NCBI GenBank assembly: GCA_016200325.1
Contig: JACQEZ010000011.1
Coordinates: 186,001-250,000 of the forward strand
DNA length: 64,000 nt
Direction of reading: 5' to 3'
From: Candidatus Manganitrophaceae bacterium
GTDB taxonomy: Bacteria > Nitrospirota > Nitrospiria > SBBL01 > Manganitrophaceae
A program made the position numbers and the translations under genes. Shown piece by piece: positions 1 to 7,414 of the stretch. How positions within the stretch are numbered: the first letter of the stretch is position 1; every line of letters begins with the position of its first letter. The notes beneath the pieces are model-generated. The model made no database searches and was not told where the DNA came from. It saw nothing but the letters and a program-made list of their open reading frames with translations.

Positions 1-1
1 C

Positions 2-640
2 CTCCGGGAGATCTTGCGCCACCGGTCGGTCGAGCGGGTCTTGATGGTCGACATCGACCAAGAGGTGGTGGAGAGCTGCAAGCGGCACCTCCCGCAATGG
101 CACCAGGGGGCGTTTGAAGATCGCCGCGCAGAGGTCCGCTACCTCGACGCGCGGAAGTATCTGGAGGAGACGACCGACACCTACGATATCATCATCATCG
201 ACATCTCCGAGCCGGTCGAAGAAGGGCCCGCGTACCTCCTCTACACGAAAGAATTCTACAGCCTGGTGATGGAGCGGCTCACCGACCATGGGATCATCTC
301 GCTTCAGGCCGGCACCACCGCCGCCACCAACCTGCTGAACTACTCCGCCGTCTATCAGACCCTCCGGGCGGTCTTTCCGGTGGTCTCCCCCTATCAAGCG
401 GCCATCCCCTCTTTCGGTCTCCCCTGGGGCTTTGCGTTGGCCTCGAAGCGGTTCGATCCGAGGATGTTGGACCAGAATGAAGTCGACCGGCGCATTTCAC
501 AGCGGGTGGCGGGAGAGCTGAAATATTACGACGGCGAAACCCATGTCGGCCAGTTCTACCTCCCAAAACAGGTTCGGACCCAAATCGAGAAACAAGAGCG
601 AATCATCGAAGACAATTATCCGTTGTTCACATACCATTGA
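2..640 (+). CDS. speE: Spermidine synthase-like aminopropyltransferase, C-terminal part
   Basis: The gene is cut by the window's left edge; 212 residues are visible. It reads as the C-terminal catalytic half of a polyamine aminopropyltransferase, which moves an aminopropyl group from decarboxylated S-adenosylmethionine to a diamine. Visible marks are the Rossmann acid loop VLMVDIDQEVVE, a second nucleotide-binding segment YLDARKYLEE, and YDIIIIDISEP, which matches the family's catalytic-Asp strand (usually D-x-S-D-P). The following GPAYLLYTKEFY is also typical. The next gene is a PLP-dependent decarboxylase that would supply the amine acceptor, so the pair looks like a polyamine pathway. The acceptor (putrescine, agmatine or other) cannot be told. 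Confidence 0.85.
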   Translation, partial: LREILRHRSVERVLMVDIDQEVVESCKRHLPQWHQGAFEDRRAEVRYLDARKYLEETTDTYDIIIIDISEPVEEGPAYLLYTKEFYSLVMERLTDHGIISLQAGTTAATNLLNYSAVYQTLRAVFPVVSPYQAAIPSFGLPWGFALASKRFDPRMLDQNEVDRRISQRVAGELKYYDGETHVGQFYLPKQVRTQIEKQERIIEDNYPLFTYH

Positions 641-747
641 GAAAGAAATTTTTTCAGCATTTAAAAACAGGTTCTCTGAGATCTCCCGTGAAGAGACATC
701 ATCATAGATCAAAGCGAGCAGCCGGCTTCGCCGGTGCGAGCGCGGGG

Positions 748-800
748 TGTGGGGGCATCGGAGGACTCTTTCATTTGCACTTTCCGGACGGGCCCCCACA
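748..800 (+). promoter_or_regulatory. Possible leader hairpin before the decarboxylase start
   Basis: The 9-base arm TGTGGGGGC (748-756) is perfectly complementary to GCCCCCACA (792-800), enclosing 35 bases and ending 6 bases before the ATG at 807, which has no clear Shine-Dalgarno sequence. A smaller hairpin CCGGC-TTC-GCCGG lies at 722-734. Such a leader could influence translation, but no known riboswitch class was recognised. Confidence 0.3.
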
Positions 801-806
801 TATAAA

Positions 807-2285
807 ATGATCGACCAAGAGCAATTCAAAACCCCCCTTTTTGACGCCATGGTCTCGCTCGCCGAGAGCCGGAAGGTCTCCTTCCACACCCCCGGCCACA
901 AGAGCGGCAAGGGGATTTCGACCCGCTTCCGGAAATTCGTCGGTCCGAAGATCTTCTCGATCGACCTGACGACGCTGGACGAAGTCGACTCCCTCCAAAA
1001 GCCGAAAGGGGTCATCAAAGAGGCGCAGGAGCTCGCCGCCAAGGCCTACGGCGCCGACCGCTCGTTCTTCCTCGTCAACGGCACCACCGGCGGCAACCAT
1101 GCGATGATCCTCGCCGCCTGCGGCCCGCGCGACAAGGTCCTCGTCGCCCGCAACGCCCACAAGTCGGTCTTGGCCGGGCTGATCTTCTCCGGCGCCGAGC
1201 CGATCTTCTTCTCCCCGGCGGTCGACGACAATTTAAAATTGACCCTCAACGTCACCTACGAAGAGACGATCCGCGCGATCGACGCCCATCCCGAAGCGAA
1301 AGCCCTCTTCCTCACCAGCCCCAACTACTACGGCATCTGCGCCGATCTGGAGCGGATCATCCCGTACGCCCATGGAAAGGGCCTGGTGGTGATGGTCGAC
1401 GAGGCACACGGGCCCCATCTGAAATTTCACCCCGATTTGCCGATTTCCGGCGTCGAGGCCGGCGCCGACCTCGTCGTCCAGAGCACTCACAAGATCATCG
1501 GCGGGATGACGCAGGCGTCGATGCTTCACGCGCAGGGGCCGCGGGTCGACATGACGACCCTCGCCCAGGTCCTCCGCTTCGTTCAGAGCACCAGTCCGTC
1601 CTATATTTTAATGGCGTCGTTGGATCTGGCACGGATGCAGATGGCGACCGAGGGGGAGAAGCTTCTCGACAAGGCGATCAAGCTCGCCACCGAGGCGCGG
1701 GCGAAGATCAATCGGATCCCCGGCGTCTTCTGCTTCGACAAAGAGATGGTCAAAAACCCGATGTTCGCCCCGATGGGCGATTTCGACATCACCAAGCTGA
1801 CGATCACCGTCCGGGACCTCGGCCTCTCCGGCTTTCAGGCGTCGCAGATCCTCAACACCAAGTATCACATTCAGGTCGAGATGGCCGATCCATTCAATGT
1901 GCTGGTCATCGTCAGCATCGGCGACCGGCGGGACGACCTCAACAAGCTCGTCGACGCCCTCCGCGACATGTCGAAGGAATACCACGGCAAACCGAGCCAA
2001 TCGAGTTTCATTGCCGAGGTCAGCCTTCCCCCCTTCGGCAAGGCGGGCCAGATGACCCCGCGCGAGGCCTTCTTCCGCGACTATCGCTATGCCCCGCTCG
2101 ACGAAAGCTGCGGCCTCGTCAGCTCCGAAATCATCACCGTCTATCCCCCCGGCATCCCCCTCCTCGTCCCCGGCGAAATCGTGACCCAAGAGGTCATCGA
2201 CTACATCCGCAAAATGGACCGCCTCGGCGCCACTGTCGATGGGCTGAATGCTTCCAATAGTACCATTGCGGTGGTGAAGCAGTAG
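807..2285 (+). CDS. Orn/Lys/Arg decarboxylase (fold type I, PLP-dependent)
   Basis: A 492-residue decarboxylase of the ornithine/lysine/arginine family; it makes putrescine, cadaverine or agmatine with pyridoxal phosphate. Visible features: the N-terminal SFHTPGHKSG motif, DEAHGPH with the PLP-contacting Asp, and STHKIIGGMTQAS, where the Lys forms the Schiff base. The C-terminal domain ends in the conserved PPGIPLLVPGE stretch. The length fits the compact Gram-positive-type SpeA/Cad group rather than the ~710-residue inducible enzymes. I chose the ATG at 807 because family proteins begin close to it; a GTG at 747 would add 20 unlikely residues. Substrate is unassigned. The last 125 bp are duplicated at 2897-3021. 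Confidence 0.9.
   Translation: MIDQEQFKTPLFDAMVSLAESRKVSFHTPGHKSGKGISTRFRKFVGPKIFSIDLTTLDEVDSLQKPKGVIKEAQELAAKAYGADRSFFLVNGTTGGNHAMILAACGPRDKVLVARNAHKSVLAGLIFSGAEPIFFSPAVDDNLKLTLNVTYEETIRAIDAHPEAKALFLTSPNYYGICADLERIIPYAHGKGLVVMVDEAHGPHLKFHPDLPISGVEAGADLVVQSTHKIIGGMTQASMLHAQGPRVDMTTLAQVLRFVQSTSPSYILMASLDLARMQMATEGEKLLDKAIKLATEARAKINRIPGVFCFDKEMVKNPMFAPMGDFDITKLTITVRDLGLSGFQASQILNTKYHIQVEMADPFNVLVIVSIGDRRDDLNKLVDALRDMSKEYHGKPSQSSFIAEVSLPPFGKAGQMTPREAFFRDYRYAPLDESCGLVSSEIITVYPPGIPLLVPGEIVTQEVIDYIRKMDRLGATVDGLNASNSTIAVVKQ
2161..2285 (+). repeat. 125-bp direct repeat, copy 1 (3' end of decarboxylase gene)
   Basis: This stretch, ending exactly at the decarboxylase stop codon, recurs at 2897-3021 with two substitutions (GAA/GAG and CGC/CGT). 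Both are synonymous in the decarboxylase frame. The sequences downstream of the two copies differ completely. The repeats bracket the toxin-antitoxin pair, giving a 736-bp unit. Confidence 0.95.
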
Positions 2286-2351
2286 GTCCCGGTCACCTCT
2301 GAACCTTAAAACAGATTGGACCATTCAATTGAAGTCGTCTATAATCAGCAG

Positions 2352-2624
2352 ATGATCTTCGAGTGGGATGAAAAGAAGACGGTTGCCAATGAGAAAAAAC
2401 ATGGTGTTTCTTTTCACGAAGCATCGACGGTCTTTGGTGACCCCCTCGCCCTCACATTCGATGATCCTGACCATTCCTCCCAGGAAGAGCGCTATCTGAC
2501 TTTTGGTCTCTCACAGTCGAATAAGCTGTTGGTCGTTTCCCATACCCAACGGAGTGATCGAACCAGAATCATCAGTGCCCGCCCTGCAACGCGACAGGAA
2601 AGGAAAATCTATGAAGAAGGTTAA
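2352..2624 (+). CDS. brnT: BrnT family ribonuclease toxin
   Basis: A 90-residue protein with the hallmarks of BrnT, an RNase toxin of type II systems: FEWDEKK near the start, an asparagine plus KHGVSFHEA, VFGDPLAL, then EERYLTFG and RIISARPATRQERKIYE at the end. The length is normal for the family. The ATG at 2352 was chosen because MIFEWDE is the usual N-terminus; a TTG at 2316 would add 12 residues. It overlaps the next gene by 14 bases, as toxin-antitoxin partners often do. The pair sits between two copies of the decarboxylase 3' end, which marks it as an insertion. Confidence 0.92.
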   Translation: MIFEWDEKKTVANEKKHGVSFHEASTVFGDPLALTFDDPDHSSQEERYLTFGLSQSNKLLVVSHTQRSDRTRIISARPATRQERKIYEEG

Positions 2625-2868
2625 ACACGATGAATTACGCCCTGAATACAAGCGCAGCGATCTCGGTCGCGGTGTTCGCGGAAAATACTACAAGTCCTAC
2701 CAATCCGGTACGAACCTGGTGCTGCTCAGCCCGGATGTTGCGGAAGTTTTTCCCGATGCCGACGCTGTGAATGAGGCATTACGGACATTGATCAAGGCCG
2801 CTCACCAATCTGTCAGCCCAACGAAACGCGCCAGCCGACGCGCAAAAACACGCAGTCGAGCTACTTAG
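2611..2868 (+). CDS. Putative antitoxin partner of BrnT
   Basis: An 85-residue basic protein starting at the ATG that overlaps the brnT end, preceded by an AAAGGAAA ribosome-binding site. It has the patterns LRPEYKRSDLG, GVRGKYY and GTNLVLLSPDVAEVFPDAD-VNEAL, which I recall in small proteins commonly found downstream of BrnT genes. It does not look like the classical BrnA ribbon-helix-helix antitoxin from Brucella. The antitoxin role is inferred mainly from position, overlap and size. The C-terminal 15 residues are Arg/Lys-rich and could bind nucleic acid. Confidence 0.75.
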   Translation: MKKVKHDELRPEYKRSDLGRGVRGKYYKSYQSGTNLVLLSPDVAEVFPDADAVNEALRTLIKAAHQSVSPTKRASRRAKTRSRAT

Positions 2869-2896
2869 AGAGAAGGTGTCTTGGGCCCTGCATTCC

Positions 2897-3021
2897 TCCT
2901 CGTCCCCGGCGAGATCGTGACCCAAGAGGTCATCGACTACATCCGCAAAATGGACCGTCTCGGCGCCACTGTCGATGGGCTGAATGCTTCCAATAGTACC
3001 ATTGCGGTGGTGAAGCAGTAG
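2897..3021 (+). pseudogene. Duplicated 3' end of the decarboxylase gene (copy 2)
   Basis: This is a second copy of the last 125 bp of the decarboxylase gene, 123/125 identical, including the stop codon; weaker similarity continues a few bases upstream to about 2891. It has no start codon or rest of the enzyme and cannot encode a working protein. It looks like a footprint left when the toxin-antitoxin segment arrived, either by recombination with a homologous strain or by an element that restores the gene end at its insertion site. Confidence 0.93.
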
Positions 3022-3037
3022 ACGCCTGATTATAAAT

Positions 3038-3642
3038 TTGCTTAATGTGGAATCCCCTCTAACACTCCGTATGGAACTTCAAAAAGTATTCAGCGATATT
3101 GCGGACGAACTTGCGGCAATGGATGCTAGCCGTGAATCTTTCAAGAGCTTTCAACCAGGCGTGGGTCCACACGGCGAGCCTCAACTCATAGGCAAAATTG
3201 CGAAACGACTCAACACAAAGCCAGGATACTCCGGAAACGTAATAACTAAACGAACTCCTGATTTACTGATTAAAGGTTGCTGGGGAATCGAGTTCAAGAT
3301 TGCACGACCATTCGGGGATAACGGTAAGCAGGCAGAGAACTGGTCAGTTAACCTTTTGCATCCATATCCTGGAAACGTAAGTCTGATCGGTGATGCCTTA
3401 AAACTTCGCGACTTACCACTGGCAGAAAAAAAGCAGTTGCTGTAATCGGCTACGAGCATTCACCTCCTCAAGTTGAGCTGGCGATGCTGATAAAGGCATT
3501 TGAGTTGCTTGCCAGAGAAATCGCTAATCTCAGTTTAGGAGAGCGCATCCAGATCACCGAGCAACAACTTATTCACCTTGTCCACCAACAGCTCACGATC
3601 TTTGGATGGGAGATTCTAGCGACCCAGCCAACCCCTAAATAA
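3038..3642 (+). pseudogene. PD-(D/E)XK nuclease-like gene with a -1 frameshift
   Basis: The first frame (3038-3445) carries a PD-(D/E)XK-like active-site pattern, TPDLLIKGCWGIEFKIA. It ends at a TAA, but the protein continues naturally in the -1 frame (AVAVIGYEHSPPQVELAML and on) to a stop at 3640-3642, giving about 200 residues. The switch point is a run of seven A at 3426-3432. In frame this reads A-AAA-AAG, the dnaX-type slippery heptamer, so the shift could be programmed, a lost base, or a sequencing error. Starts at 3038 (TTG) or 3071 (ATG) are possible. Base composition is lower in GC than the neighbours. A restriction or defence role is only a guess. Confidence 0.6.
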
Positions 3643-3778
3643 TGAATCCACGCCATACACTGACGGCACTTCATTGACGCTGGCAGTGGGAACAGCATAC
3701 AATCCGATAGGTTGTCTATATCCTTTCCTCAGTAGACCCCGACTCCTTATTCCTCAGCATCCGGAAGGATGGCCGCGA

Positions 3779-5062
3779 ATGCGCACCTTCGGACCCGATC
3801 AAAAACAAAATCACCTGCTCCAACCTGCTCGCTCCAAAATGCAGGCTCGAAACTCCTTCGCACACAATCCGGCAAGACACGTCATTCCTCACTTACAACA
3901 CACCATCGGCAACCAAGCCGTCCAACGTTTGCTCCAGACCCATGCGGCGCCTCCCCAGATCCAACTGAAACGGACCGTCAGCACACCGGCAGATCGGTCT
4001 GAACAGGAAGCAGACCGCATGGCCAATCAGGTGATGCAGACACCGGGTCCTCGCGAGCAATTACAGACAGAACCGGTGCAGGGGAAGAATACCGACGAAG
4101 CGGCAGTGCCGTCCTCTGTACGGGAGGCCGTCTCCTCCCCCGGACGTCCGCTCGATGCGGCGACGCGCGGGTGGATGGCGGCCCGCTTTGGGGAGGATTT
4201 CGGCCAGGTGCGAGTCCACACGGACGACCGGGCGGCGGCATCGGCGCGCCTGTTGGGCGCACGGGCCTACACGGTCGGACCGGAGCTGGTGTTTGAAGCA
4301 GGCGAATACGCGCCGGGAACGTCCAAGGGGCGGCGCCTGCTGGCGCACGAGCTGGCGCATGTCGTCCAGCAGCGCGCCTCCGGCGGCCATCGGGTTCAAC
4401 GGCAGCCGAAATCCTCCCAAAAAGTTCCGCCCGGTCCGGGCGAGCTGACGGTGCCCGAGTATGAAGCGTGGGCGAAGAAACACCCGCAGCGGGAGGTCCG
4501 GGCCGGAGGCGACTATGAAGCGGCCGTGATTTTTGCCCGATACAAACCGCAATGGTTTTGGGATCGCGGCTATATTTATGCGGGGTATGGCGGGAACTTT
4601 CCCTACTATTGGTGGGAGGTCTGGATCAACGACGAGGGGAAAGGGAAGGAATTTCGGGTCTGGCACACGACCGACTGGTCGGGAACACAAAAGGGAACCC
4701 CTCCCAAACCGCCCCCAGCGCCGAAGAAAGCCCCTCCCGAGCCCCGCACCGTGGTCGTTGAAGGGACGGAGAATTGGCCGACGGAAATTCCCCTGGACGC
4801 CGACCTGGAAGATCTCTTCGGCTTCGACGTCGCAGAGCGGGAGGGGGTCACCCCCTTCGGCAAGGGGCTGATGGTTCGCTACCAAAACGGGGCGGTCGCC
4901 ATCTTCCCGGAGGGAACAACCGAGCGGTACATCGTCCGCCCCCTTCCCCCGCCGAACCTCGGCTACCTGATGTATGATAAAGACGGCAAGCTGATCAGCG
5001 ATGTCGTGATGGCCTATCCGGACGACACCTTCCCCGATCCAAAAAAAGACGCCATCAAGTGA
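3779..5062 (+). CDS. DUF4157 (eCIS core domain) protein
   Basis: A 427-residue protein with a DUF4157 domain at about residues 95-205: PLDAATRGWMAARFGEDFGQVRVHTD, then AYTVGPELVF and RRLLAHELAHVVQQ. HELAH is a zinc-metallopeptidase-like HExxH motif. This domain marks cargo or toxins linked to extracellular contractile injection systems and other polymorphic toxins. The C-terminal half has an aromatic-rich stretch (YKPQWFWDRGY, YYWWEVW), a Pro/Lys linker and an unrecognised end domain, which would be the effector part. The ATG at 3779 has a GGAAGGAT site 10 bases upstream. No injection-system structural gene is in the window. Confidence 0.8.
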   Translation: MRTFGPDQKQNHLLQPARSKMQARNSFAHNPARHVIPHLQHTIGNQAVQRLLQTHAAPPQIQLKRTVSTPADRSEQEADRMANQVMQTPGPREQLQTEPVQGKNTDEAAVPSSVREAVSSPGRPLDAATRGWMAARFGEDFGQVRVHTDDRAAASARLLGARAYTVGPELVFEAGEYAPGTSKGRRLLAHELAHVVQQRASGGHRVQRQPKSSQKVPPGPGELTVPEYEAWAKKHPQREVRAGGDYEAAVIFARYKPQWFWDRGYIYAGYGGNFPYYWWEVWINDEGKGKEFRVWHTTDWSGTQKGTPPKPPPAPKKAPPEPRTVVVEGTENWPTEIPLDADLEDLFGFDVAEREGVTPFGKGLMVRYQNGAVAIFPEGTTERYIVRPLPPPNLGYLMYDKDGKLISDVVMAYPDDTFPDPKKDAIK

Positions 5063-5103
5063 AGGAGGGGGCTCCACCCCCGCGACGCTGATTCCATCCG
5101 TAG

Positions 5104-5132
5104 TTGACTCAATGAGTGGATTCGATTATATA
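5104..5132 (+). promoter_or_regulatory. Sigma-70 promoter for the EamA permease gene
   Basis: TTGACT at 5104-5109 and TATATA at 5127-5132 are separated by 17 bases. Transcription would start near 5139, 66 bases before the gene at 5205. A small palindrome ACTCA-A-TGAGT (5107-5117) overlaps the -35 box and could be an operator. Confidence 0.6.
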
Positions 5133-5204
5133 AAAGGCGGTTCCTGAAATCGGAAAAACCATCGAACATGATTGCAGCGATGAAGCAGTTAAAAATGGGG
5201 TGAA

Positions 5205-5639
5205 TTGACTCCCTTTTCTTCTTGGCAATTTTGGGCAATCCTCTCCGCGATCTTCGCGGCCTTAACCGCCATTTTCGCGAAGATCGGGATCGAAAACGTT
5301 AACTCCGATTTCGCGACGTTCATCCGGACGATCGTGATTCTTCTCTCCCTGTCGATCATCCTCTTCGCCACCGGCCAATACCAACCCTTCGACTCGGTCT
5401 CACCAAGAAGCTACCTCTTCCTGGTCCTCTCCGGCCTCGCCACCGGCGCCTCTTGGATCTGCTACTTTCGGGCGCTGAAGCTGGGGAATGCGTCGCAGGT
5501 GGCGCCGATCGATAAGCTCAGCGTGGTCCTGGTCGCCCTCTTCGGCGTGAGCTTCCTCGGGGAGAAACTGCCGCTGAAAAATTGGGTTGGGATCATGCTG
5601 ATTGCGGCGGGGGCGATCCTCGTGTCGCTCAAGCGATAG
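5205..5639 (+). CDS. EamA-family single-domain permease
   Basis: A 144-residue hydrophobic protein with five predicted membrane segments, close to one EamA repeat. The signature GASWICYFRALKLGNASQVAPIDKLS and the final GIMLIAAGAILVS are typical of DMT-superfamily transporters. One-repeat members must dimerise to make a channel; substrates vary (metabolites, amino acids, sugars). It starts with TTG at 5205 behind an ATGGGGTGAA site and a good promoter. Substrate cannot be inferred. Confidence 0.88.
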   Translation: MTPFSSWQFWAILSAIFAALTAIFAKIGIENVNSDFATFIRTIVILLSLSIILFATGQYQPFDSVSPRSYLFLVLSGLATGASWICYFRALKLGNASQVAPIDKLSVVLVALFGVSFLGEKLPLKNWVGIMLIAAGAILVSLKR

Positions 5640-5764
5640 ACCCTCTGAACTGAGTCAATGACCATAAAAGACAGATATAATCTCTTGCCGAATCATCGGC
5701 TGAACCCATATCGGCACTACCTCCGACTACTTTAATTCTGAACACGCGTTGAGCGACGGCTAAG

Positions 5765-6250
5765 ATGCAATTCCTTCCCAAAGGCTCTAATCGATTTAAA
5801 AAGATATCTACCATCGCCGGATTCATTTGGGGAATTCCGCTATTCTTGTTTTCGTTCTTCGGTATAATGGGCCGTGCACAAATTGATGTGTCGGGCACTA
5901 TTCTTGAGTCTTCAACCCTTTGCGAGCAGCCCTCTAATAATCGATGCGTCACCAACTATACAATCCAATCGGATATGGATGGCTCATCGATCCGTTACTC
6001 TGCTGGCCCTAACGATCAGTCGCTGAACCCGCCACGTGGCACCTTCCCTTCAGGCACGGCAATCCAAAAACATAGGTGGTCACTCAAGTATTCTGTTAAC
6101 GGCAAGGTCGTCGATGACTTTCCATTGGTGCTCTATTTGATAGATGGTATTGTCGGATTGTCATTATTGCTTACCGGGCTCATTGGAAGTATTTATTTCA
6201 TTCGTAAATACGGTCTTGGAAAACTTCTATCCGGTGAATCACTCGATTAA
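5765..6250 (+). CDS. Two-helix membrane protein of unknown function
   Basis: The 161-residue protein has one membrane segment near the N-terminus (STIAGFIWGIPLFLFSFFGIM) and one near the C-terminus (YLIDGIVGLSLLLTGLIG). Between them lies an extracytoplasmic stretch of about 85 residues with two Cys (CEQPSNNRC). The layout resembles DUF3592-type membrane proteins, but I do not recognise it firmly. The gene is poorer in GC than its surroundings, hinting at transfer. Confidence 0.6.
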   Translation: MQFLPKGSNRFKKISTIAGFIWGIPLFLFSFFGIMGRAQIDVSGTILESSTLCEQPSNNRCVTNYTIQSDMDGSSIRYSAGPNDQSLNPPRGTFPSGTAIQKHRWSLKYSVNGKVVDDFPLVLYLIDGIVGLSLLLTGLIGSIYFIRKYGLGKLLSGESLD

Positions 6251-6377
6251 TGTTATCTCTGAAAAAGAGCGGTATCACGGACGCCTAACCTCCAACGCAT
6301 ACACAAAGCTAGGCCATTGAGACAGACTTCGGATACCCATGCCTACATTCCCCTCCTCCCAAATGCTAAAATGAACC

Positions 6378-6863
6378 ATGGTCATCATTCTCTTCGGCGT
6401 GACAGGCGCGGGGAAAACCACCGTCGGCCAATTGCTTGCGAAAGAATTGGGCTGGACGTTTTATGATGCCGATGCCTTTCACTCTCCCGACAATATTCTA
6501 AAGATGCGGCAGGGCATTCCGCTCACCGACGCGGCGCGCCAGCCTTGGCTCGACTCCCTGCGAACGGCCGTCAGCGAGTGGGTGGCGCAGGGGAAGAATA
6601 TCGTCTTGGCCTGCTCCGCGCTGAAAAAATCGTATCGACAATATCTGCGGGTGAGCAGCACCGTCCAGACGGTCTACCTGAAAGGAGAGCCGGGGCTGAT
6701 CGAGGCGCGCCTTGAGAGGCGGCCCGATCACTTTATGAACCCCTCTTTGATCGGCAGTCAATTCGATACGTTGGAAGAGCCGGCCCGCGACGCGATGGTG
6801 GTGGAGGTCAACAAGCGTCCGGAGGAGATCGTGCAGGAAATCCGAAGCGCCCTACAAATTTAG
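6378..6863 (+). CDS. gntK: Gluconokinase
   Basis: A 161-residue P-loop kinase that phosphorylates gluconate to 6-phosphogluconate for the pentose-phosphate or Entner-Doudoroff route. The Walker A GVTGAGKTT is at residues 7-15, followed by the family motif YDADAFHSPDN-I-KM-GIPLTD and CSALKKSYR. The end has LIGSQFDTLEEP, as in GntK proteins. Length is normal. No gluconate transporter or other Entner-Doudoroff gene lies next to it. Confidence 0.92.
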   Translation: MVIILFGVTGAGKTTVGQLLAKELGWTFYDADAFHSPDNILKMRQGIPLTDAARQPWLDSLRTAVSEWVAQGKNIVLACSALKKSYRQYLRVSSTVQTVYLKGEPGLIEARLERRPDHFMNPSLIGSQFDTLEEPARDAMVVEVNKRPEEIVQEIRSALQI

Positions 6864-7356
6864 AATCATCCTCAAGCAACCAACCCCTTCCATTGGAACT
6901 CTTTTCATGCACCTCCGATTGAGTTTTCCCTGCGAAACCGAAGCGGCCGCTTCATTAAAGGAATGATCTGATCTTCTTTTGGATTATAGATCGCCCGGCA
7001 GAGAGTGTGCAAAAATTGTTGTTATGACGGCGTGGTCACAAGATTCGGCATCATCCCGCAAAAGGAACATACTTTAACAACGTCTCGAAACCCAGCCTTT
7101 TCAAATCAAATGATCCTATACCAGGAGATACAAAAAAACCGAGCACGGCGCACCCTGACACCCTCCGACGCGACCTCCGCGACCTGCGGCCGCGTGATCA
7201 GATCGATATTCAGTCGTTCCTTTGGGTCCAAGGGTCGAATGAATATGCGACGTGATCCGTTCAATCGTTCGGAAGGACGCGGGCCGACCACGCGCAGCCG
7301 CTCTGCCGCGGAGGGTTCTTTCCTGAATGCCTCCCTTTCCCAGTGAGCCTGCCCGG
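6864..7356. other. Long non-coding gap before top6B
   Basis: About 500 bp without a credible gene. A 113-codon plus-strand frame from 7005 has an atypical composition, no ribosome-binding site and no recognisable motif, so I do not count it. No strong hairpin was seen. Confidence 0.4.
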
Positions 7357-7383
7357 TTGACTCTAAGAGGATTCTATTATACA
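7357..7383 (+). promoter_or_regulatory. Possible promoter for the topoisomerase VI operon
   Basis: TTGACT (7357-7362) and TATACA (7378-7383) are 15 bases apart, shorter than ideal, about 30 bases before the top6B start codon. It is the best sigma-70-like pair in the gap. Confidence 0.35.
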
Positions 7384-7414
7384 AAAGAACGATGACCCAA
7401 TCTTGAGAGGAGCC

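Noticed and set aside
294-566. Minus-strand open frame across the aminopropyltransferase gene
   Set aside because: Arg/Pro-rich antisense reading of a real gene, with no motif or ribosome-binding site.
4061-5077. 338-codon minus-strand frame opposite the DUF4157 gene
   Set aside because: Long only because of GC-rich codon structure on the other strand; composition is not protein-like and the plus-strand gene has clear domains.
7005-7346. 113-codon plus-strand frame before top6B
   Set aside because: No ribosome-binding site or recognisable motif; composition Arg/Ser-rich like translated non-coding DNA.
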